Shown: positions 53,092 through 63,943 of the stretch, piece after piece
Layout of the letters: the number at the start of each line of letters is the position of its first letter
Position numbering within the stretch: position 1 is the stretch's first letter
Origin: Pectobacterium sp. A5351
GTDB taxonomy: Bacteria; Pseudomonadota; Gammaproteobacteria; Enterobacterales; Enterobacteriaceae
Direction: 5' to 3'
Assembly (NCBI RefSeq): GCF_028335745.1
Contig: NZ_CP116477.1
Coordinates: 744,001-808,000 of the forward strand
DNA length: 64,000 nt
Translations under genes and position numbers: made by a program
The notes under the pieces: model-generated
What the model was told of the DNA's origin: nothing
The model's database searches: none
What the model saw: only the letters and a program-made list of their open reading frames with translations

Positions 53092-55032
53092 TTAAATACG
53101 GAAGACGCTGACCAGTTCGCTGAGGTGGTGGCCTTTCTGGCGCAGACCCTGTGCGGTGTCTTCCGAGTTGTTGACCAGAATGGTGTTTTCCTGCGTTGCC
53201 TGACCAATCTGTACAATCGCGATATTCACTTGGCCAATCCCGGCGGACTGCTCACGTGAGGCGATATCAATATCGTTCACGATGGTACTGACCTGCAAGA
53301 TGCGGTTGCGCAAGTCGTCCATTACCGCCTGCGTTTTTTCTGAGAAATGGTAACCCGCTTCGATTTTCTCCAGCGACTCATCAATCAGGGTTTCGATTTC
53401 TTTCACGGCGGTAGAACTGCGCTGTGCCAGCGCGCGTACTTCCGCAGCAACCACGGCGAAGCCTCGGCCGTGCTCGCCCGCACGAGCGGCTTCAACTGCC
53501 GCATTCAGCGCCAGAATATTGGTCTGGAACGCGATAGATTCGATCACCGTCGTGATATCGGCAATGCGCTGTGAGGAGTTCTTGATGTCGCTCATCGTGG
53601 AGACGGAGTCGGTGACGGTCTGGCTGCCGTTACGTGCCGCTGCGGCGCTCTCTTCTGCCAGCCCTTTGGCGGCGGAGACGTTGTCGGCGTTCTGCTTCAC
53701 GCTGGCGGAGAGTTGCTCCATGCTGGCAGAGGTTTCTTCGACGCTACTGGCCTGGCGGGCAATCTGCTCGCTGATGTTTTCACTATCGGCAGCCAGGGCA
53801 TCGGTCGAGGCGCTGATTTCTTCGGCCGAGTTTCTCACCTGCGACACAATAGTAGTCAGTCCTTGACCGATACCGTTAATGGCATCAATCAGGCGGCCTA
53901 CTTCGTCGGTACGATCGGTGGAGAGCGTCGCGGTCAGGTTACCGGCAGAAAACTGTTCCGCCACTTTGACGATTTCAACCAGCGGATGGCTCAGCCATTT
54001 GCGCGTCAGTACGACAAAGAATGCGGCGAAGAGCAGAACCAGAATAATGCCGCCGCTCAAAAACAGGTTACGGGTGTGATTAATCTCAGCCATTAGGCTT
54101 TCTTTACTCACCGTGCCTGCAACAATCCAGTTCCACTGTGGAATGCTGCGATACACCATGATTCGGGTTCTTTCTTCACCCGTCATCGTGTTGTTGTCGT
54201 ATTCGATCGTCCCATTACCGGTTGCCAGCACTTTCTCTAACGCCCCTTCCGACCAGTCAGGGCGCTGGTTGGCATTGCTTTGGTGATAAAGATAGTTCCC
54301 TGCATCCTTTCCTTTTTTCGTACTAAGAACAAAGAAATGGCCTGTCTCACCCATTTTCTTATTCAGGATGGTTTGTTGCATCTCGGTAAACTGCTTCGTG
54401 ATGTCGACACCGACGAACAGAATACCGATAACCTTATGTGCACTGTCGCGTATCGGCTGGTACTGGGTGATGTACTGTTTGCCGAACAGCGTTGCTAGCC
54501 CACTGTAGGTTTCACCTTTCATCACGAGCGCATAGGCTGGGCTTTCACGATCGAGCTTGGTGCCCATTGCGCGCGATCCATCTTCTTTTTTCAGTGACGT
54601 GGTGACGCGCGTAAAATCGTCTCCATCACGGACAAAAATCGTTGAGATCGCATGGGTACGGCTCAGAAAGTCGTCCGGCACTTCGGTATTGAGGTTCAAT
54701 ACCGTATCGCCAGCCTTGAGTGTTGGCTGCGATGTGGTGCCGAAAGGCGTGCGGTTAATGGTATCCAGCGAAAACTGCGTCGGCAGAAAGCTTGCCAGCA
54801 GACGCGTATAGTTGCTGACCTCGGCTTGCAGGCTGGTATCGTACATGTTGATCATGTCGGTGACGCCATTCACCTGGCTTTGCATGTCGTTGAGGGTCAG
54901 GGCTTTGAGCTGATTGCCTGCTGAGCGAGTGAGGGATAGGGTGAACGCAATGAAAAGTATCGCCACGCTCAGTGAAGCGATGACCGATAACTTGATACCC
55001 AGGCCCCAGTGTTTAAAAGAAAGTCCCAACAT
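53092..55032 (-). CDS. Methyl-accepting chemotaxis protein, Cache-type sensor
   Basis: 646 residues. TM1 about 12-35; a large periplasmic Cache 3/Cache 2-type region about 36-320 ([54 protein letters not shown]); TM2 about 325-347; HAMP; signalling domain with [20 protein letters not shown]. Ends at VSVFRI without a CheR pentapeptide. Probably senses a small organic molecule. Confidence 0.95.
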   Translation of the reverse strand: MLGLSFKHWGLGIKLSVIASLSVAILFIAFTLSLTRSAGNQLKALTLNDMQSQVNGVTDMINMYDTSLQAEVSNYTRLLASFLPTQFSLDTINRTPFGTTSQPTLKAGDTVLNLNTEVPDDFLSRTHAISTIFVRDGDDFTRVTTSLKKEDGSRAMGTKLDRESPAYALVMKGETYSGLATLFGKQYITQYQPIRDSAHKVIGILFVGVDITKQFTEMQQTILNKKMGETGHFFVLSTKKGKDAGNYLYHQSNANQRPDWSEGALEKVLATGNGTIEYDNNTMTGEERTRIMVYRSIPQWNWIVAGTVSKESLMAEINHTRNLFLSGGIILVLLFAAFFVVLTRKWLSHPLVEIVKVAEQFSAGNLTATLSTDRTDEVGRLIDAINGIGQGLTTIVSQVRNSAEEISASTDALAADSENISEQIARQASSVEETSASMEQLSASVKQNADNVSAAKGLAEESAAAARNGSQTVTDSVSTMSDIKNSSQRIADITTVIESIAFQTNILALNAAVEAARAGEHGRGFAVVAAEVRALAQRSSTAVKEIETLIDESLEKIEAGYHFSEKTQAVMDDLRNRILQVSTIVNDIDIASREQSAGIGQVNIAIVQIGQATQENTILVNNSEDTAQGLRQKGHHLSELVSVFRI

Positions 55033-55326
55033 ATGTGTGTCTCTTATAATAAAAAAGGTTATTTTTTAGTCTTACTTCACATGCGTTAACGGCAGTAAAT
55101 GAAAAAAAATTAATCACGGAGTGTAAGTATTCATTTCAGTTTTTGATCTGGGTCAATGTGATTTTTTCATTTACATAAATACGCCGATTAAATCAGCACG
55201 GAATTCATGACGACACGGGATAAGAAGATGGCGGTGAGTGGGTTTATCGTAAAAGGATGCCTGCTTTTTGCTAAATACGATTTCGCTACATAACAATAGG
55301 CTGACAGAACGGAATACGAGGGAAAT

Positions 55327-56097
55327 ATGGTCGAAATGTCATTGGATAAGCTCGTTAGCGGTATTGAAGTGATTCACGCGGTGCCGGCGGGAAAAAAAGA
55401 TCAGCCGTTACCGACGATTTTTTTCTTCCACGGGTACTATTCGTCAAAAGAGGTGTATTCGTATTTTGGTTATGCGCTGGCGCAGGCTGGATTCCGAGTG
55501 ATTCTACCGGATGCCGCCATGCACGGTGCCCGCTATGACGGGGATGACGCGCAGCGGTTGCGTCACTTCTGGGATATTCTGCAATCGAATATTGAAGAAC
55601 TCCCTGGCTATGTGGCGGAATATCGGCAGCGTGGCTTGATCGACGGGGAGCAGATTGGCGTTTGCGGCGCGTCGCTCGGTGGAATGAGCGCGCTGGGGTG
55701 TATGGCCCGCTATCCCTGGATTACTGCGGTGGCGGCGTTTATGGGATCCGGTTATTTCTCTACGCTGTCGTCGGCGCTGTTTCCGCCAGTTCCGGCCGAT
55801 CGTGAGGAAAATCAGGCGGTGTTGCAGGCACTGGCGACCAAACTGGCGGATTATGATGTCACCACGCGTCTGGACGCGCTGTCCAATCGACCGCTGCTGG
55901 TGTGGCACGGTGACGCGGATGACGTCGTGCCGGCGGCAGAAAGTGTTCGTCTTTATCAGGCATTACAGGCGCGTGATAAACTGGCTAATCTGACGTATCT
56001 GACCGAGCCGGGTGTAGGGCACCGCATTACGCCAACGGCGTTGCAGGCGGGCGCTGATTTCTTCCGGCGGACGCTGTCATCCCGCCCCGATCGCTGA
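55327..56097 (+). CDS. yjfP: Esterase YjfP (alpha/beta hydrolase)
   Basis: 256 residues. Nucleophile Ser116 in GASLGGM, acid in WHGDADD (about 196-199), His232 in GVGHRIT; FFHGYYSSKEVYSYFGYALA matches YjfP. E. coli YjfP hydrolyses short acyl esters and has been linked to deacetylation of sugars on export. A 294-bp gap upstream, AT-rich, separates it from the divergent chemoreceptor gene. Confidence 0.93.
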   Translation: MVEMSLDKLVSGIEVIHAVPAGKKDQPLPTIFFFHGYYSSKEVYSYFGYALAQAGFRVILPDAAMHGARYDGDDAQRLRHFWDILQSNIEELPGYVAEYRQRGLIDGEQIGVCGASLGGMSALGCMARYPWITAVAAFMGSGYFSTLSSALFPPVPADREENQAVLQALATKLADYDVTTRLDALSNRPLLVWHGDADDVVPAAESVRLYQALQARDKLANLTYLTEPGVGHRITPTALQAGADFFRRTLSSRPDR

Positions 56098-56132
56098 AAT
56101 ATCGTCAGACAGAAAATGTCTGTGCTTCTTCC

Positions 56133-56161
56133 TTGTGTTCTTTAATGTCGGGCACTATACT
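56133..56161 (+). promoter_or_regulatory. rpsF operon promoter
   Basis: TTGTGT (56133-56138), 17-bp spacer, TATACT (56156-56161): a good sigma-70 match 100 bp upstream of rpsF. Confidence 0.7.
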
Positions 56162-56200
56162 TACGCGTCATTTTTTCAGCCGCACACATACACGTTCCTT

Positions 56201-56235
56201 GCCTCCACGGGCCGCGGTTGACCCAGACAGGAGGC
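56201..56235 (+). promoter_or_regulatory. rpsF leader hairpin, possible S6:S18 regulatory RNA
   Basis: GCCTCC (56201-56206) pairs with GGAGGC (56230-56235) around a loop containing GGGCCGCGG and a CCG. The S6:S18 complex is known to bind a leader with this kind of stem and an exposed CCG in enterobacteria. Assignment is by position and pattern. Confidence 0.5.
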
Positions 56236-56242
56236 TGAATAA

Positions 56243-56653
<411 letters not shown>

Positions 56654-56658
56654 TTGTT

Positions 56659-57211
<553 letters not shown>

Positions 57212-57252
57212 TCGGCCACTGTCCATTAACGAGACTTTGAGAGGATAAAGTA

Positions 57253-57705
57253 ATGCAAGTTATTCTGCTTGATAAAGTAGCAAACCTGGGCAGCCTGGGT
57301 GATCAGGTAAACGTTAAAGCGGGCTATGCTCGTAACTTCCTGGTTCCACAGGGCAAAGCTGTCCCGGCAACCAAGAAAAACGTTGAGTTCTTCGAAGCAC
57401 GCCGTGCTGAACTGGAAGCCAAACTGGCTGACGTTCTGGCCGCTGCTGAAGCTCGCGCCGCTAAGATCAAAGAACTGGGTAGCGTTACTATCGCGTCTAA
57501 AGCAGGCGACGAAGGTAAACTGTTCGGTTCCATCGGTACTCGCGATATCGCTGATGCGGTAACGGCTGCCGGTGTTGACATCGCTAAGAGCGAAGTTCGC
57601 CTGCCGAACGGCGTTCTGCGTACTCTGGGTGAGCATGAAGTAAGCTTCCAGGTACACAGCGATGTATTTGCTGAGCTGAATGTCGTTGTTGTTGCTGAAG
57701 CGTAA
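57253..57705 (+). CDS. rplI: 50S ribosomal protein L9
   Basis: 150 residues ([20 protein letters not shown], long central helix). SD GAGAGG. Last gene of the operon, followed by a terminator. Confidence 0.98.
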   Translation: MQVILLDKVANLGSLGDQVNVKAGYARNFLVPQGKAVPATKKNVEFFEARRAELEAKLADVLAAAEARAAKIKELGSVTIASKAGDEGKLFGSIGTRDIADAVTAAGVDIAKSEVRLPNGVLRTLGEHEVSFQVHSDVFAELNVVVVAEA

Positions 57706-57746
57706 TTCACGTTTATCGTCGAATTAACACTTTAGTTAACATGTGA

Positions 57747-57769
57747 AACGCTGGCCTTGTGCCAGCGTT
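57747..57769 (+). terminator. rplI operon terminator
   Basis: Stem AACGCTGGC / GCCAGCGTT, loop CTTGT, then TTGCATTTT. Confidence 0.85.
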
Positions 57770-57835
57770 TTGCATTTTAGGGATCGGGAAATAACCTATC
57801 ATTACCGATACCTAAAAAGTGAGGCCGGAGGCCAC

Positions 57836-58198
57836 ATGTCTGACTTGATTCACCTCACCCGCGTGTATGACGCGCAGGCTCCTTTCTCTTCCCATACTTT
57901 TCTTATTGATCGTCTGTGGCCGCGTGGCATCAGTAAAGCGCGTCTGGAGGGCGTGGAGTGGTTTAAAGACATCGCACCGAGCAGCGAGCTGCGGAAATGG
58001 TTTCACGCCGAGCCGGAACGCTGGATGGAATTTGTGAATTATTATCGTAATGAGTTAGCGCAAGGGACGGCGTGCGACAGGCTGTTGAGGTCGCTTGAAC
58101 AGAAGCAAGCCATCACGCTGCTTTATGGCAGTAAAAACGCGCAGCACAACCATGCTATTGTTCTGCGCGATTTTCTATTGGAACGGCTAGCTCGTTAG
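57836..58198 (+). CDS. DUF488 family protein
   Basis: 120 residues from ATG 57836 (SD GGAGG). IDRLWPRGISKARLEGVEWF and LLYGSKNAQHNHA are the DUF488 signature (YeaO-like). Biochemical role unknown. Its stop overlaps that of the convergent ytfB. Confidence 0.9.
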   Translation: MSDLIHLTRVYDAQAPFSSHTFLIDRLWPRGISKARLEGVEWFKDIAPSSELRKWFHAEPERWMEFVNYYRNELAQGTACDRLLRSLEQKQAITLLYGSKNAQHNHAIVLRDFLLERLAR

Positions 58199-58905
58199 CG
58201 AGTACGTGTAAAGGCGCCGTCTGCACCGCGGGTGAACCGAATCGTCTGGTTTGCCGTGGTTTCGATTTCCAGCTCTGCGACCATGCCTTGCGCATTTAAC
58301 TGTAATTTAACTTCCTGACCCGCCCGTAAATTGCTGAGCGGCTTATCCCTGCCTTCCACCTGTGCCATCGCGAACACGTCGCTGACGGGTAGATTGTTAT
58401 CGCGAAAGAGCTGAGCCAGCGTTTGTCCTGAAGCAATCTCATACTGCCGCCACGGTGCTGATGACGGCGTTGGCGGCGTTGTGGCAGGTTGCTGATGTGA
58501 CGTTGAAGGCTGATTTTCAATAATCACCGCCTGCATTGCAGCCTGATTATCCGCCTGGGTCAGAGGAATAGGCATGGTTCGGATCGGTTGCGGGTGTTGT
58601 GCGCTGTAAGGCCAGAGCAAGACAACCAGAAGCAGGGCGATAGCGATTAAAATCCAACGGCGGTGGAGGAGCGGCAAGGGTTCCATCCAGTGGTAGCCAT
58701 CGGGCAGATGCCAGATTTTTTGCAGCAGGGCACCAAGGCGTTCACGCGGGGAAGCAGGAGCCAGGCGTTCCTGATCTTCGCGTTCCCCGTCGTTTTCTAC
58801 GGCTACAGCATGTGAGGGCTGCCGCTGGATAATTCGCTGGCAGAAGCGTACTAGCGTTTGATAATCCCAGGTGGTTTTCCGCTTCCTGGGCGCAATTCTG
58901 CCCAT
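58195..58905 (-). CDS. ytfB: OapA-family cell-envelope protein YtfB
   Basis: 236 residues (E. coli about 212). Cytoplasmic N-terminus, one transmembrane helix (WILIAIALLLVVLLWPYSA, about 84-102), Pro/Gln-rich linker, and a LysM-like OapA domain (YEIASGQTLAQLFRDNNLPV). E. coli YtfB localises to the division septum and binds glycans. Confidence 0.92.
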   Translation of the reverse strand: MGRIAPRKRKTTWDYQTLVRFCQRIIQRQPSHAVAVENDGEREDQERLAPASPRERLGALLQKIWHLPDGYHWMEPLPLLHRRWILIAIALLLVVLLWPYSAQHPQPIRTMPIPLTQADNQAAMQAVIIENQPSTSHQQPATTPPTPSSAPWRQYEIASGQTLAQLFRDNNLPVSDVFAMAQVEGRDKPLSNLRAGQEVKLQLNAQGMVAELEIETTANQTIRFTRGADGAFTRTR

Positions 58906-58953
58906 GGTGACCTCTCTTACTACAATTCAGTATAAAAACAGCATCATATAAAA

Positions 58954-59103
58954 ATGATGTCATTAGCAACGCTATATCGGCAGCTCAACTATCTGTGCCA
59001 GCCACTACGCTATATCACTCGCCAGGCGGCGTCGGCACAAAAACAGTATCAGGATGATAACGCAATACAGTATACCGATAATCTGTATGAGCTGACCAGT
59101 TAA
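58954..59103 (+). CDS. Possible small ORF, 49 residues
   Basis: ATG-ATG start at 58954 in the 378-bp gap between the divergent ytfB and fklB genes. MSLATLYRQLNYLCQPLRYI... looks protein-like and ends LYELTS, but there is no SD (ATATAAAA precedes it). The rest of the gap (59104-59283) holds the fklB promoter region and no other gene I can see. Confidence 0.25.
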   Translation: MMSLATLYRQLNYLCQPLRYITRQAASAQKQYQDDNAIQYTDNLYELTS

Positions 59104-59283
59104 CGCGTTGATGATTAAGGTAACCGCTAAGCCCGAAACATCGGAACTACCAGTATAGGACAGCTTCCCGGAATGGCTTGGCTGGCGTGCGGTTAACGTG
59201 ATTACCTACACACAGGATTTTACCCCAATCCCCGTCGCTGTTATGCTGCGCTTTCAGTTTTTTACAGATTAAAAGGAACATCC

Positions 59284-59904
59284 ATGACAACTCCTTCTTT
59301 TGATAGCGTCGAAGCGCAGGCAAGTTACGGCATCGGCTTACAGGTTGGTCAACAGTTACAGGAATCAGGTCTTGAAGGTCTGATCCCAGAAGCTCTGCTT
59401 GCTGGTCTACGCGATGCGCTGGAAGGTAATGCGCCTGCGGTGCCTGTGGATGTGGTTCATCGTGCGCTGCGTGAAATTCATGAGCGTGCTGATGCGGTAC
59501 GTCGCGATCGCCAACAGGTGCTGGCGGTAGAGGGTCAGCAGTTCCTGGCCGAAAACGCGCAGAAAGAAGGCGTGAACAGCACGGAATCTGGTCTGCAATT
59601 CCGCGTGTTGATGCAGGGGGAAGGTTCGATTCCTGCTCGTCAGGATCGCGTACGTGTGCATTACACCGGTCGTCTGATCGACGGCAGCGTGTTCGACAGC
59701 TCCGTCCAACGTGGTCAACCTGCTGAATTCCCAGTAAGCGGCGTGATTCCAGGCTGGATTGAAGCGTTGACGCTGATGCCAGTCGGTTCCAAGTGGGAAC
59801 TCTATATTCCGCACAATCTGGCGTATGGCGAACGTGGCGCAGGAGCTTCCATTCCGCCGTTCAGCGCGCTGATTTTTGAAGTGGAACTGCTGGAAATTCT
59901 GTAA
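59284..59904 (+). CDS. fklB: FKBP-type peptidyl-prolyl isomerase FklB (FKBP22)
   Basis: 206 residues as in E. coli. N-terminal dimerisation helices ([16 protein letters not shown]) and C-terminal FKBP domain ([38 protein letters not shown]). Accelerates proline cis-trans isomerisation in folding. SD AAAGGA. Confidence 0.96.
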   Translation: MTTPSFDSVEAQASYGIGLQVGQQLQESGLEGLIPEALLAGLRDALEGNAPAVPVDVVHRALREIHERADAVRRDRQQVLAVEGQQFLAENAQKEGVNSTESGLQFRVLMQGEGSIPARQDRVRVHYTGRLIDGSVFDSSVQRGQPAEFPVSGVIPGWIEALTLMPVGSKWELYIPHNLAYGERGAGASIPPFSALIFEVELLEIL

Positions 59905-59914
59905 TCTCCAGACA

Positions 59915-59943
59915 AAGAAAGGCGCTCACTGAGCGCCTTTCTT
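59915..59943. terminator. Bidirectional terminator fklB / ytfE
   Basis: 13-bp perfect stem AAGAAAGGCGCTC / GAGCGCCTTTCTT with loop ACT. Confidence 0.88.
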
Positions 59944-59985
59944 GTTTCTACTTTCTACTGACTTTCTTTTTTTATTGAAACGACA

Positions 59986-60651
59986 TTACTCACCGCGCAG
60001 CGCACGTGGGAACAGCAAATTGTTTTCCAGATGGATGTGTTCCATCAGGTCGGTAATGAACTCGTTGATACCGGAGTACAGCGCACGCCAGGTGTTGCAG
60101 GCACCTTCTGGCGGTACGACACCGTTGGTCAGCTCTTTGACCACTTCCACATCACGCCCGGCGTCATCGTGCTCATGCTCCATCACTGAAATCGGTGCAG
60201 CAGCATTCGCCCCCATGCCCTGACTGATCATCGGGAAGAGGATACGTTCTTCTTTCATCATGTGCTGAGACAGCTCGTTATAAATGGCGTTCAGCTGGTT
60301 GGCGAGGCCGTGTGGACACTCGGCTTTATCGTGATGCACGCGCTCGACTTTTTCTGCCATCAAAATCAGTTCCGGCAGTTGTTCGCGATGGCGATCGTGA
60401 AAGCGAGGGATGATGTACGCAATAATGTCGGCCAGCGGGGCTTCACGCCAGTCCCGTGCGTCAGAAGGCTGCGCGGCCAGTTTTTCTAGCTGTGCTTCCA
60501 GCTCGTCGATATTGAGATCCTTTTTGCCCGCAGCGCGGCTGAGCATTTGCTTTCCGCCGCAGCAGAAGTCCAGATTGAGTTCACGAAAGAGTTTGGTCGC
60601 GCGTGGAATAGCGATAGCCAACTCACCCAGGGATTGATCGCGGTATGCCAT
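59986..60651 (-). CDS. ytfE: Iron-sulfur cluster repair di-iron protein YtfE (RIC)
   Basis: 221 residues from ATG 60651 ([12 protein letters not shown] as in E. coli). N-terminal ScdA domain with DFCCGGKQ, then a hemerythrin-like domain with His/Glu ligands ([40 protein letters not shown]). Repairs clusters damaged by NO and oxidants. Preceded by an NsrR-type operator. Confidence 0.96.
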   Translation of the reverse strand: MAYRDQSLGELAIAIPRATKLFRELNLDFCCGGKQMLSRAAGKKDLNIDELEAQLEKLAAQPSDARDWREAPLADIIAYIIPRFHDRHREQLPELILMAEKVERVHHDKAECPHGLANQLNAIYNELSQHMMKEERILFPMISQGMGANAAAPISVMEHEHDDAGRDVEVVKELTNGVVPPEGACNTWRALYSGINEFITDLMEHIHLENNLLFPRALRGE

Positions 60652-60680
60652 GATGATGCCTCTCAACGAATGCAATTTAT

Positions 60681-60703
60681 AAATTGTATTTTAAATGCAT
60701 CTT
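60681..60703 (-). promoter_or_regulatory. NsrR operator upstream of ytfE
   Basis: On the minus strand the 23-bp site begins AAGATGCATTTAAAATAC. The first half matches the NsrR consensus exactly and the halves agree at 8 of 11 positions as an inverted repeat. It ends 30 bp before the ytfE start. NsrR is encoded at 48378. Confidence 0.8.
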
Positions 60704-60753
60704 TTGGCATTGAATATACCGCTTACGAGGTAGGCGGTATAAAGTATATCGTG

Positions 60754-62421
60754 CTACTGCACGGTATTGCGGGTCTCAAGCGACTGCGTGATGGTGTGTA
60801 AAAGCGCGGGAATATCCATTCTCGGCAACACAACTTCTATAAGCGACAAGCGAGATTCCGCGTTCACCTGTTTGAGCGTCTGTGCGAGAGCCGTCGGTGA
60901 GCAAACCTGTTCGCAGAGTATTTCGTTTTCATCTGCGCCTAACGCGGCGGGAAGCTGTGTCCAGTTCCAGGCGGCGATATCGTTGTAGCGCTGTTCAGGA
61001 CCGTGAATCGCCCGTTCGACGGTGTAGCCCTCGTTATTCAGCACTACAATGACCATATTCAAGCGATCCCGAATGATAGAACCAAGCTCTTGTACGGTAA
61101 GCTGAAGTGAGCCATCGCCGATCAACAGCACTACGCGCCGGTTCGGTTCGGCAATTTGTGCGCCGAATGCAGCCGGCAGAGAGTAACCTATCGAGCCCCA
61201 TAGTGGTTGAACGATGAAATGGCAGCCCCTCGGTAACCGGAGCGTGGCGGCGCCAAAACACGATGTGCCCTGATCGGTCACGAGAATATCGCCAGGGCGG
61301 AGGAAACGCTGCATCTGTTGCCAAAACTCGCGCTGATTGAGCGTGTCTTTTTGCTCTGACTGCGGTAAGGCCGGGGCTGTAATCGTGCGGTGATCCCAAC
61401 GGGACGCCAGTGTTGCGGTGATGGTTTCCAGCGCGGCGATAGCGTCTGACATTGGAATTGAGGGGAAAACCTGGCTGCCGACGCGAGCCAATGTTGGCTG
61501 GATATCGATGTTTTTTTCGCAGGCAATCTGATGACTGAATCCCGTCGTAATCGTATCAGTATAGCGCACGCCAACGCTGATGATGACATCCGCATCTTCG
61601 ATGTGTGCCCGAATCGCTTCGTCACTGCCGCCACCTGAGTAGGTACCGGTGAAGTTGCGATGCTGTTCGTTTAGCGTGCCTTTTCCCATCAGTAAGGTGG
61701 CGTGGGGGAACGGCGTGTTATCGATCCAGCGTTGGATTTGTTCTGCGACACCCATGCGCTGAGCCAGAAAGTCAGCCAGCAATGAGACCGTGTTGGCTTT
61801 GCTCAGCATCGCGGTGGCTGCGGTGATAAAGGCCTGTAGCGAATCATCAGAACGGAGTGGTTCAGGAAGTGCAAGCGGGTATGGCTGTGCGCCGACCGGT
61901 GCCGCAGCCACGTCCAATGGCAGAAACAGATAGACCGGTTCGTGCTGAGAAAGCGCTTCTCCAATCACTCTGTCGATCTCTGTGGTGGCGTTTTCGACGG
62001 TGAGGCTGGCCTGTGCAGCGGTGACTTCCGCTGCCATGCGGGAAAAGCGGCTAAAATCGCCGTCGCCTAGAGTGTGGTGAAGTAATTCGCCGTTGCGTTG
62101 TGACGCGAGGCTGGGTGCAACAGCGATGTGAATAACAGGGAGGTATTCAGCGTAGCTGCCTGCAATGCCGTTAATCGCGCTAAGTTCACCCACCCCGAAG
62201 GTGGTGAGCAGTGCCGCTGCCGGACGGCATCGCGCATAGCCATCGGCGGCATAAGCGGCGTTTAACTCATTTGCGCAGCCCACCCAGGTCACTTCTGGAT
62301 GGCTGATAACATGATCGAGAAAATGTAGGTTGTAGTCGCCCGGTACGCCGAAGAGGTGCTGAATACCGATCTGTGCCAGACGGTCCAATAAATAATCGCC
62401 CACCGTATAGTTTTCGCTCAT
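60754..62421 (-). CDS. ipdC: Indolepyruvate decarboxylase
   Basis: ThDP-dependent enzyme converting indole-3-pyruvate to indole-3-acetaldehyde, the key step of plant-associated auxin synthesis. 555 residues. Catalytic Glu52 (CANELNAAYAADGYAR), His pair in LLHHTLGDGDF, and the ThDP motif GDGSLQ...LNNEGYTVE. A phenylpyruvate or pyruvate decarboxylase specificity cannot be excluded by sequence alone. Confidence 0.9.
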   Translation of the reverse strand: MSENYTVGDYLLDRLAQIGIQHLFGVPGDYNLHFLDHVISHPEVTWVGCANELNAAYAADGYARCRPAAALLTTFGVGELSAINGIAGSYAEYLPVIHIAVAPSLASQRNGELLHHTLGDGDFSRFSRMAAEVTAAQASLTVENATTEIDRVIGEALSQHEPVYLFLPLDVAAAPVGAQPYPLALPEPLRSDDSLQAFITAATAMLSKANTVSLLADFLAQRMGVAEQIQRWIDNTPFPHATLLMGKGTLNEQHRNFTGTYSGGGSDEAIRAHIEDADVIISVGVRYTDTITTGFSHQIACEKNIDIQPTLARVGSQVFPSIPMSDAIAALETITATLASRWDHRTITAPALPQSEQKDTLNQREFWQQMQRFLRPGDILVTDQGTSCFGAATLRLPRGCHFIVQPLWGSIGYSLPAAFGAQIAEPNRRVVLLIGDGSLQLTVQELGSIIRDRLNMVIVVLNNEGYTVERAIHGPEQRYNDIAAWNWTQLPAALGADENEILCEQVCSPTALAQTLKQVNAESRLSLIEVVLPRMDIPALLHTITQSLETRNTVQ

Positions 62422-62720
62422 TGCTGTTCCCTATATGAATGATGGATATTCTGAGAGTAAGTATTAGCGATAAGATGAATATTTCTAATATTTATTCCCT
62501 ATGGTTAATCCATGAGTCTGTGTTTTCTCGTAGAGTTAACGGTTTTTTAGGTTAATTTTATTAATGAATTAGTAGGGCGCTGATGAATAGCGTGTAGTGG
62601 CATTAGCGAAATGTTAAGAACAGTAAAGTCAGGAAAATGCGTATTTATCTGATAGTGGCGCAGAGGAATTCCCCGTATATCTTTGCCAGGCCGCAGTCGC
62701 GGTGAGCAAGGAGTTACCCT

Positions 62721-63143
62721 ATGTTTAAGCCATTCGTCATCAGTGCCCTGTTTATGGGAATGTTTGCGGTTATGCCAGCGCCAGAGGCCAAGGGTGCCAG
62801 CATCGATCTGATGCCCGGCGTCACGTTGAATATTGGTGAACGTGACAGACGTGGTAATTACTGGGATGGCTATGACTGGCGCAGCGAGCGCTGGTGGCAG
62901 GAGCACCGGGGTTACTATCGTGGTGAACGTAATCGACACGGTTATTATTGGGATGGCTGGCGCTGGCGCGATGCTCGCTGGTGGCGTGAGAGTCAGCGGG
63001 ATAGACGCGATTACGACAAGCGCCGTTTTGATCCTCCACGCTATGTTGACGATCGCGGTCCGCGTCGCGGTGATTGGGACAGGCGTGAGCATGAGCGGGG
63101 GAATGGTTACTATCGCAATGGACGGGGATCGTTCCGCGACTAG
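62721..63143 (+). CDS. DUF2502 exported protein (YpeC-like)
   Basis: 140 residues. Signal peptide FKPFVISALFMGMFAVMPA..., cleaved near residue 26, then IDLMPGVTLNIGERDRRGNY and repeated YYWDGWRWRD/WW-R motifs, rich in Arg, Trp, Tyr and Asp. Periplasmic; function unknown. The 299-bp upstream gap shared with ipdC holds no other gene I can see. Confidence 0.88.
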   Translation: MFKPFVISALFMGMFAVMPAPEAKGASIDLMPGVTLNIGERDRRGNYWDGYDWRSERWWQEHRGYYRGERNRHGYYWDGWRWRDARWWRESQRDRRDYDKRRFDPPRYVDDRGPRRGDWDRREHERGNGYYRNGRGSFRD

Positions 63144-63155
63144 CCGGATAAAAAA

Positions 63156-63179
63156 AAGCGCCGCGAAAGGGCGGCGCTT
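63156..63179. terminator. Terminator after the DUF2502 gene
   Basis: Stem AAGCGCCGC / GCGGCGCTT with loop GAAAGG; the upstream A7 run would act as a T-run for minus-strand transcripts of the flavodoxin gene. Confidence 0.75.
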
Positions 63180-63216
63180 GTGTGTCGGATAATGGCGCTT
63201 AGGTCGTGTTGCTGAA

Positions 63217-63771
63217 CTAGTTAGCCAGTTTTGCAGCGATGTCAGCGATACGCTGGCCATACAGCTTACCGGTTGCCAGATCGCCTGCGACCACTTCATC
63301 TACGCTGGCGTCAGACGGCGTCTGCGCCAGCAGACCCACGGAGCCCCCGAGGTTATTCAAATCGTCGCGTTTTGCCGCTTTGGCATTGGAAGGCAGCTGA
63401 TTCAGGCTGACCCAAATACCGCCGTGCTGTGAAGCCAACGTCTGCAGATAAATCAGCGTGACTTGCTTGTCCCCGTTCAGGCTGGCGCTGTTGGTAAAAC
63501 CGCCAAACACTTTGTTGCTCCAGGTACGGGAAAACCAGGCTTTAGAGCTGGCATCCGCAAATTTCTTGAACTGCCAGGTCGGGCCGCCCATGTAGGTCGG
63601 TGTACCAAAGATAATCGCATCGGCGGCGGCGAGTTTCTCCCACTCGGCATCGCTGATGTTTCCTTCCGCATCGATGGCAATCAGTTCGGCGTTAGCGCCC
63701 TCGGCGACGACAGTCGCCAAACGTTGTGTGTGACCATAGCCTGAATGATAAATAACAACTGCTTTTGACAT
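63217..63771 (-). CDS. Flavodoxin-fold NAD(P)H-dependent oxidoreductase (WrbA-like)
   Basis: 184 residues: VVIYHSGYGHTQRLA (FMN phosphate loop), IIFGTPTYMGGPTWQFKKF and KVFGGFTNSASLNGDKQ. WrbA is about 198 residues, so this is a related flavoprotein, probably a quinone or azo reductase, rather than WrbA itself. Confidence 0.85.
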   Translation of the reverse strand: MSKAVVIYHSGYGHTQRLATVVAEGANAELIAIDAEGNISDAEWEKLAAADAIIFGTPTYMGGPTWQFKKFADASSKAWFSRTWSNKVFGGFTNSASLNGDKQVTLIYLQTLASQHGGIWVSLNQLPSNAKAAKRDDLNNLGGSVGLLAQTPSDASVDEVVAGDLATGKLYGQRIADIAAKLAN

Positions 63772-63943
63772 AACCTATCCTCATTTCTCTGTGTTTATCA
63801 ACAATACGCTGTGGCCATCATGTAGCCCTGCGAGTGATACGTGCTTTCTAATAGATACTAACTTTATAATGTGAGGACTATATCGGAGCCTCATGGTTCT
63901 GTTAAGAAAGCACTTTTAAGTGAGCTGGTATCTTCAAGGTAAC

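Noticed and set aside
62547..63299. 250-residue minus-strand ORF rich in Thr, Ile, Pro and Val
   Set aside because: Antisense to the DUF2502 secreted protein; composition is the mirror of its Trp/Arg/Asp repeats.
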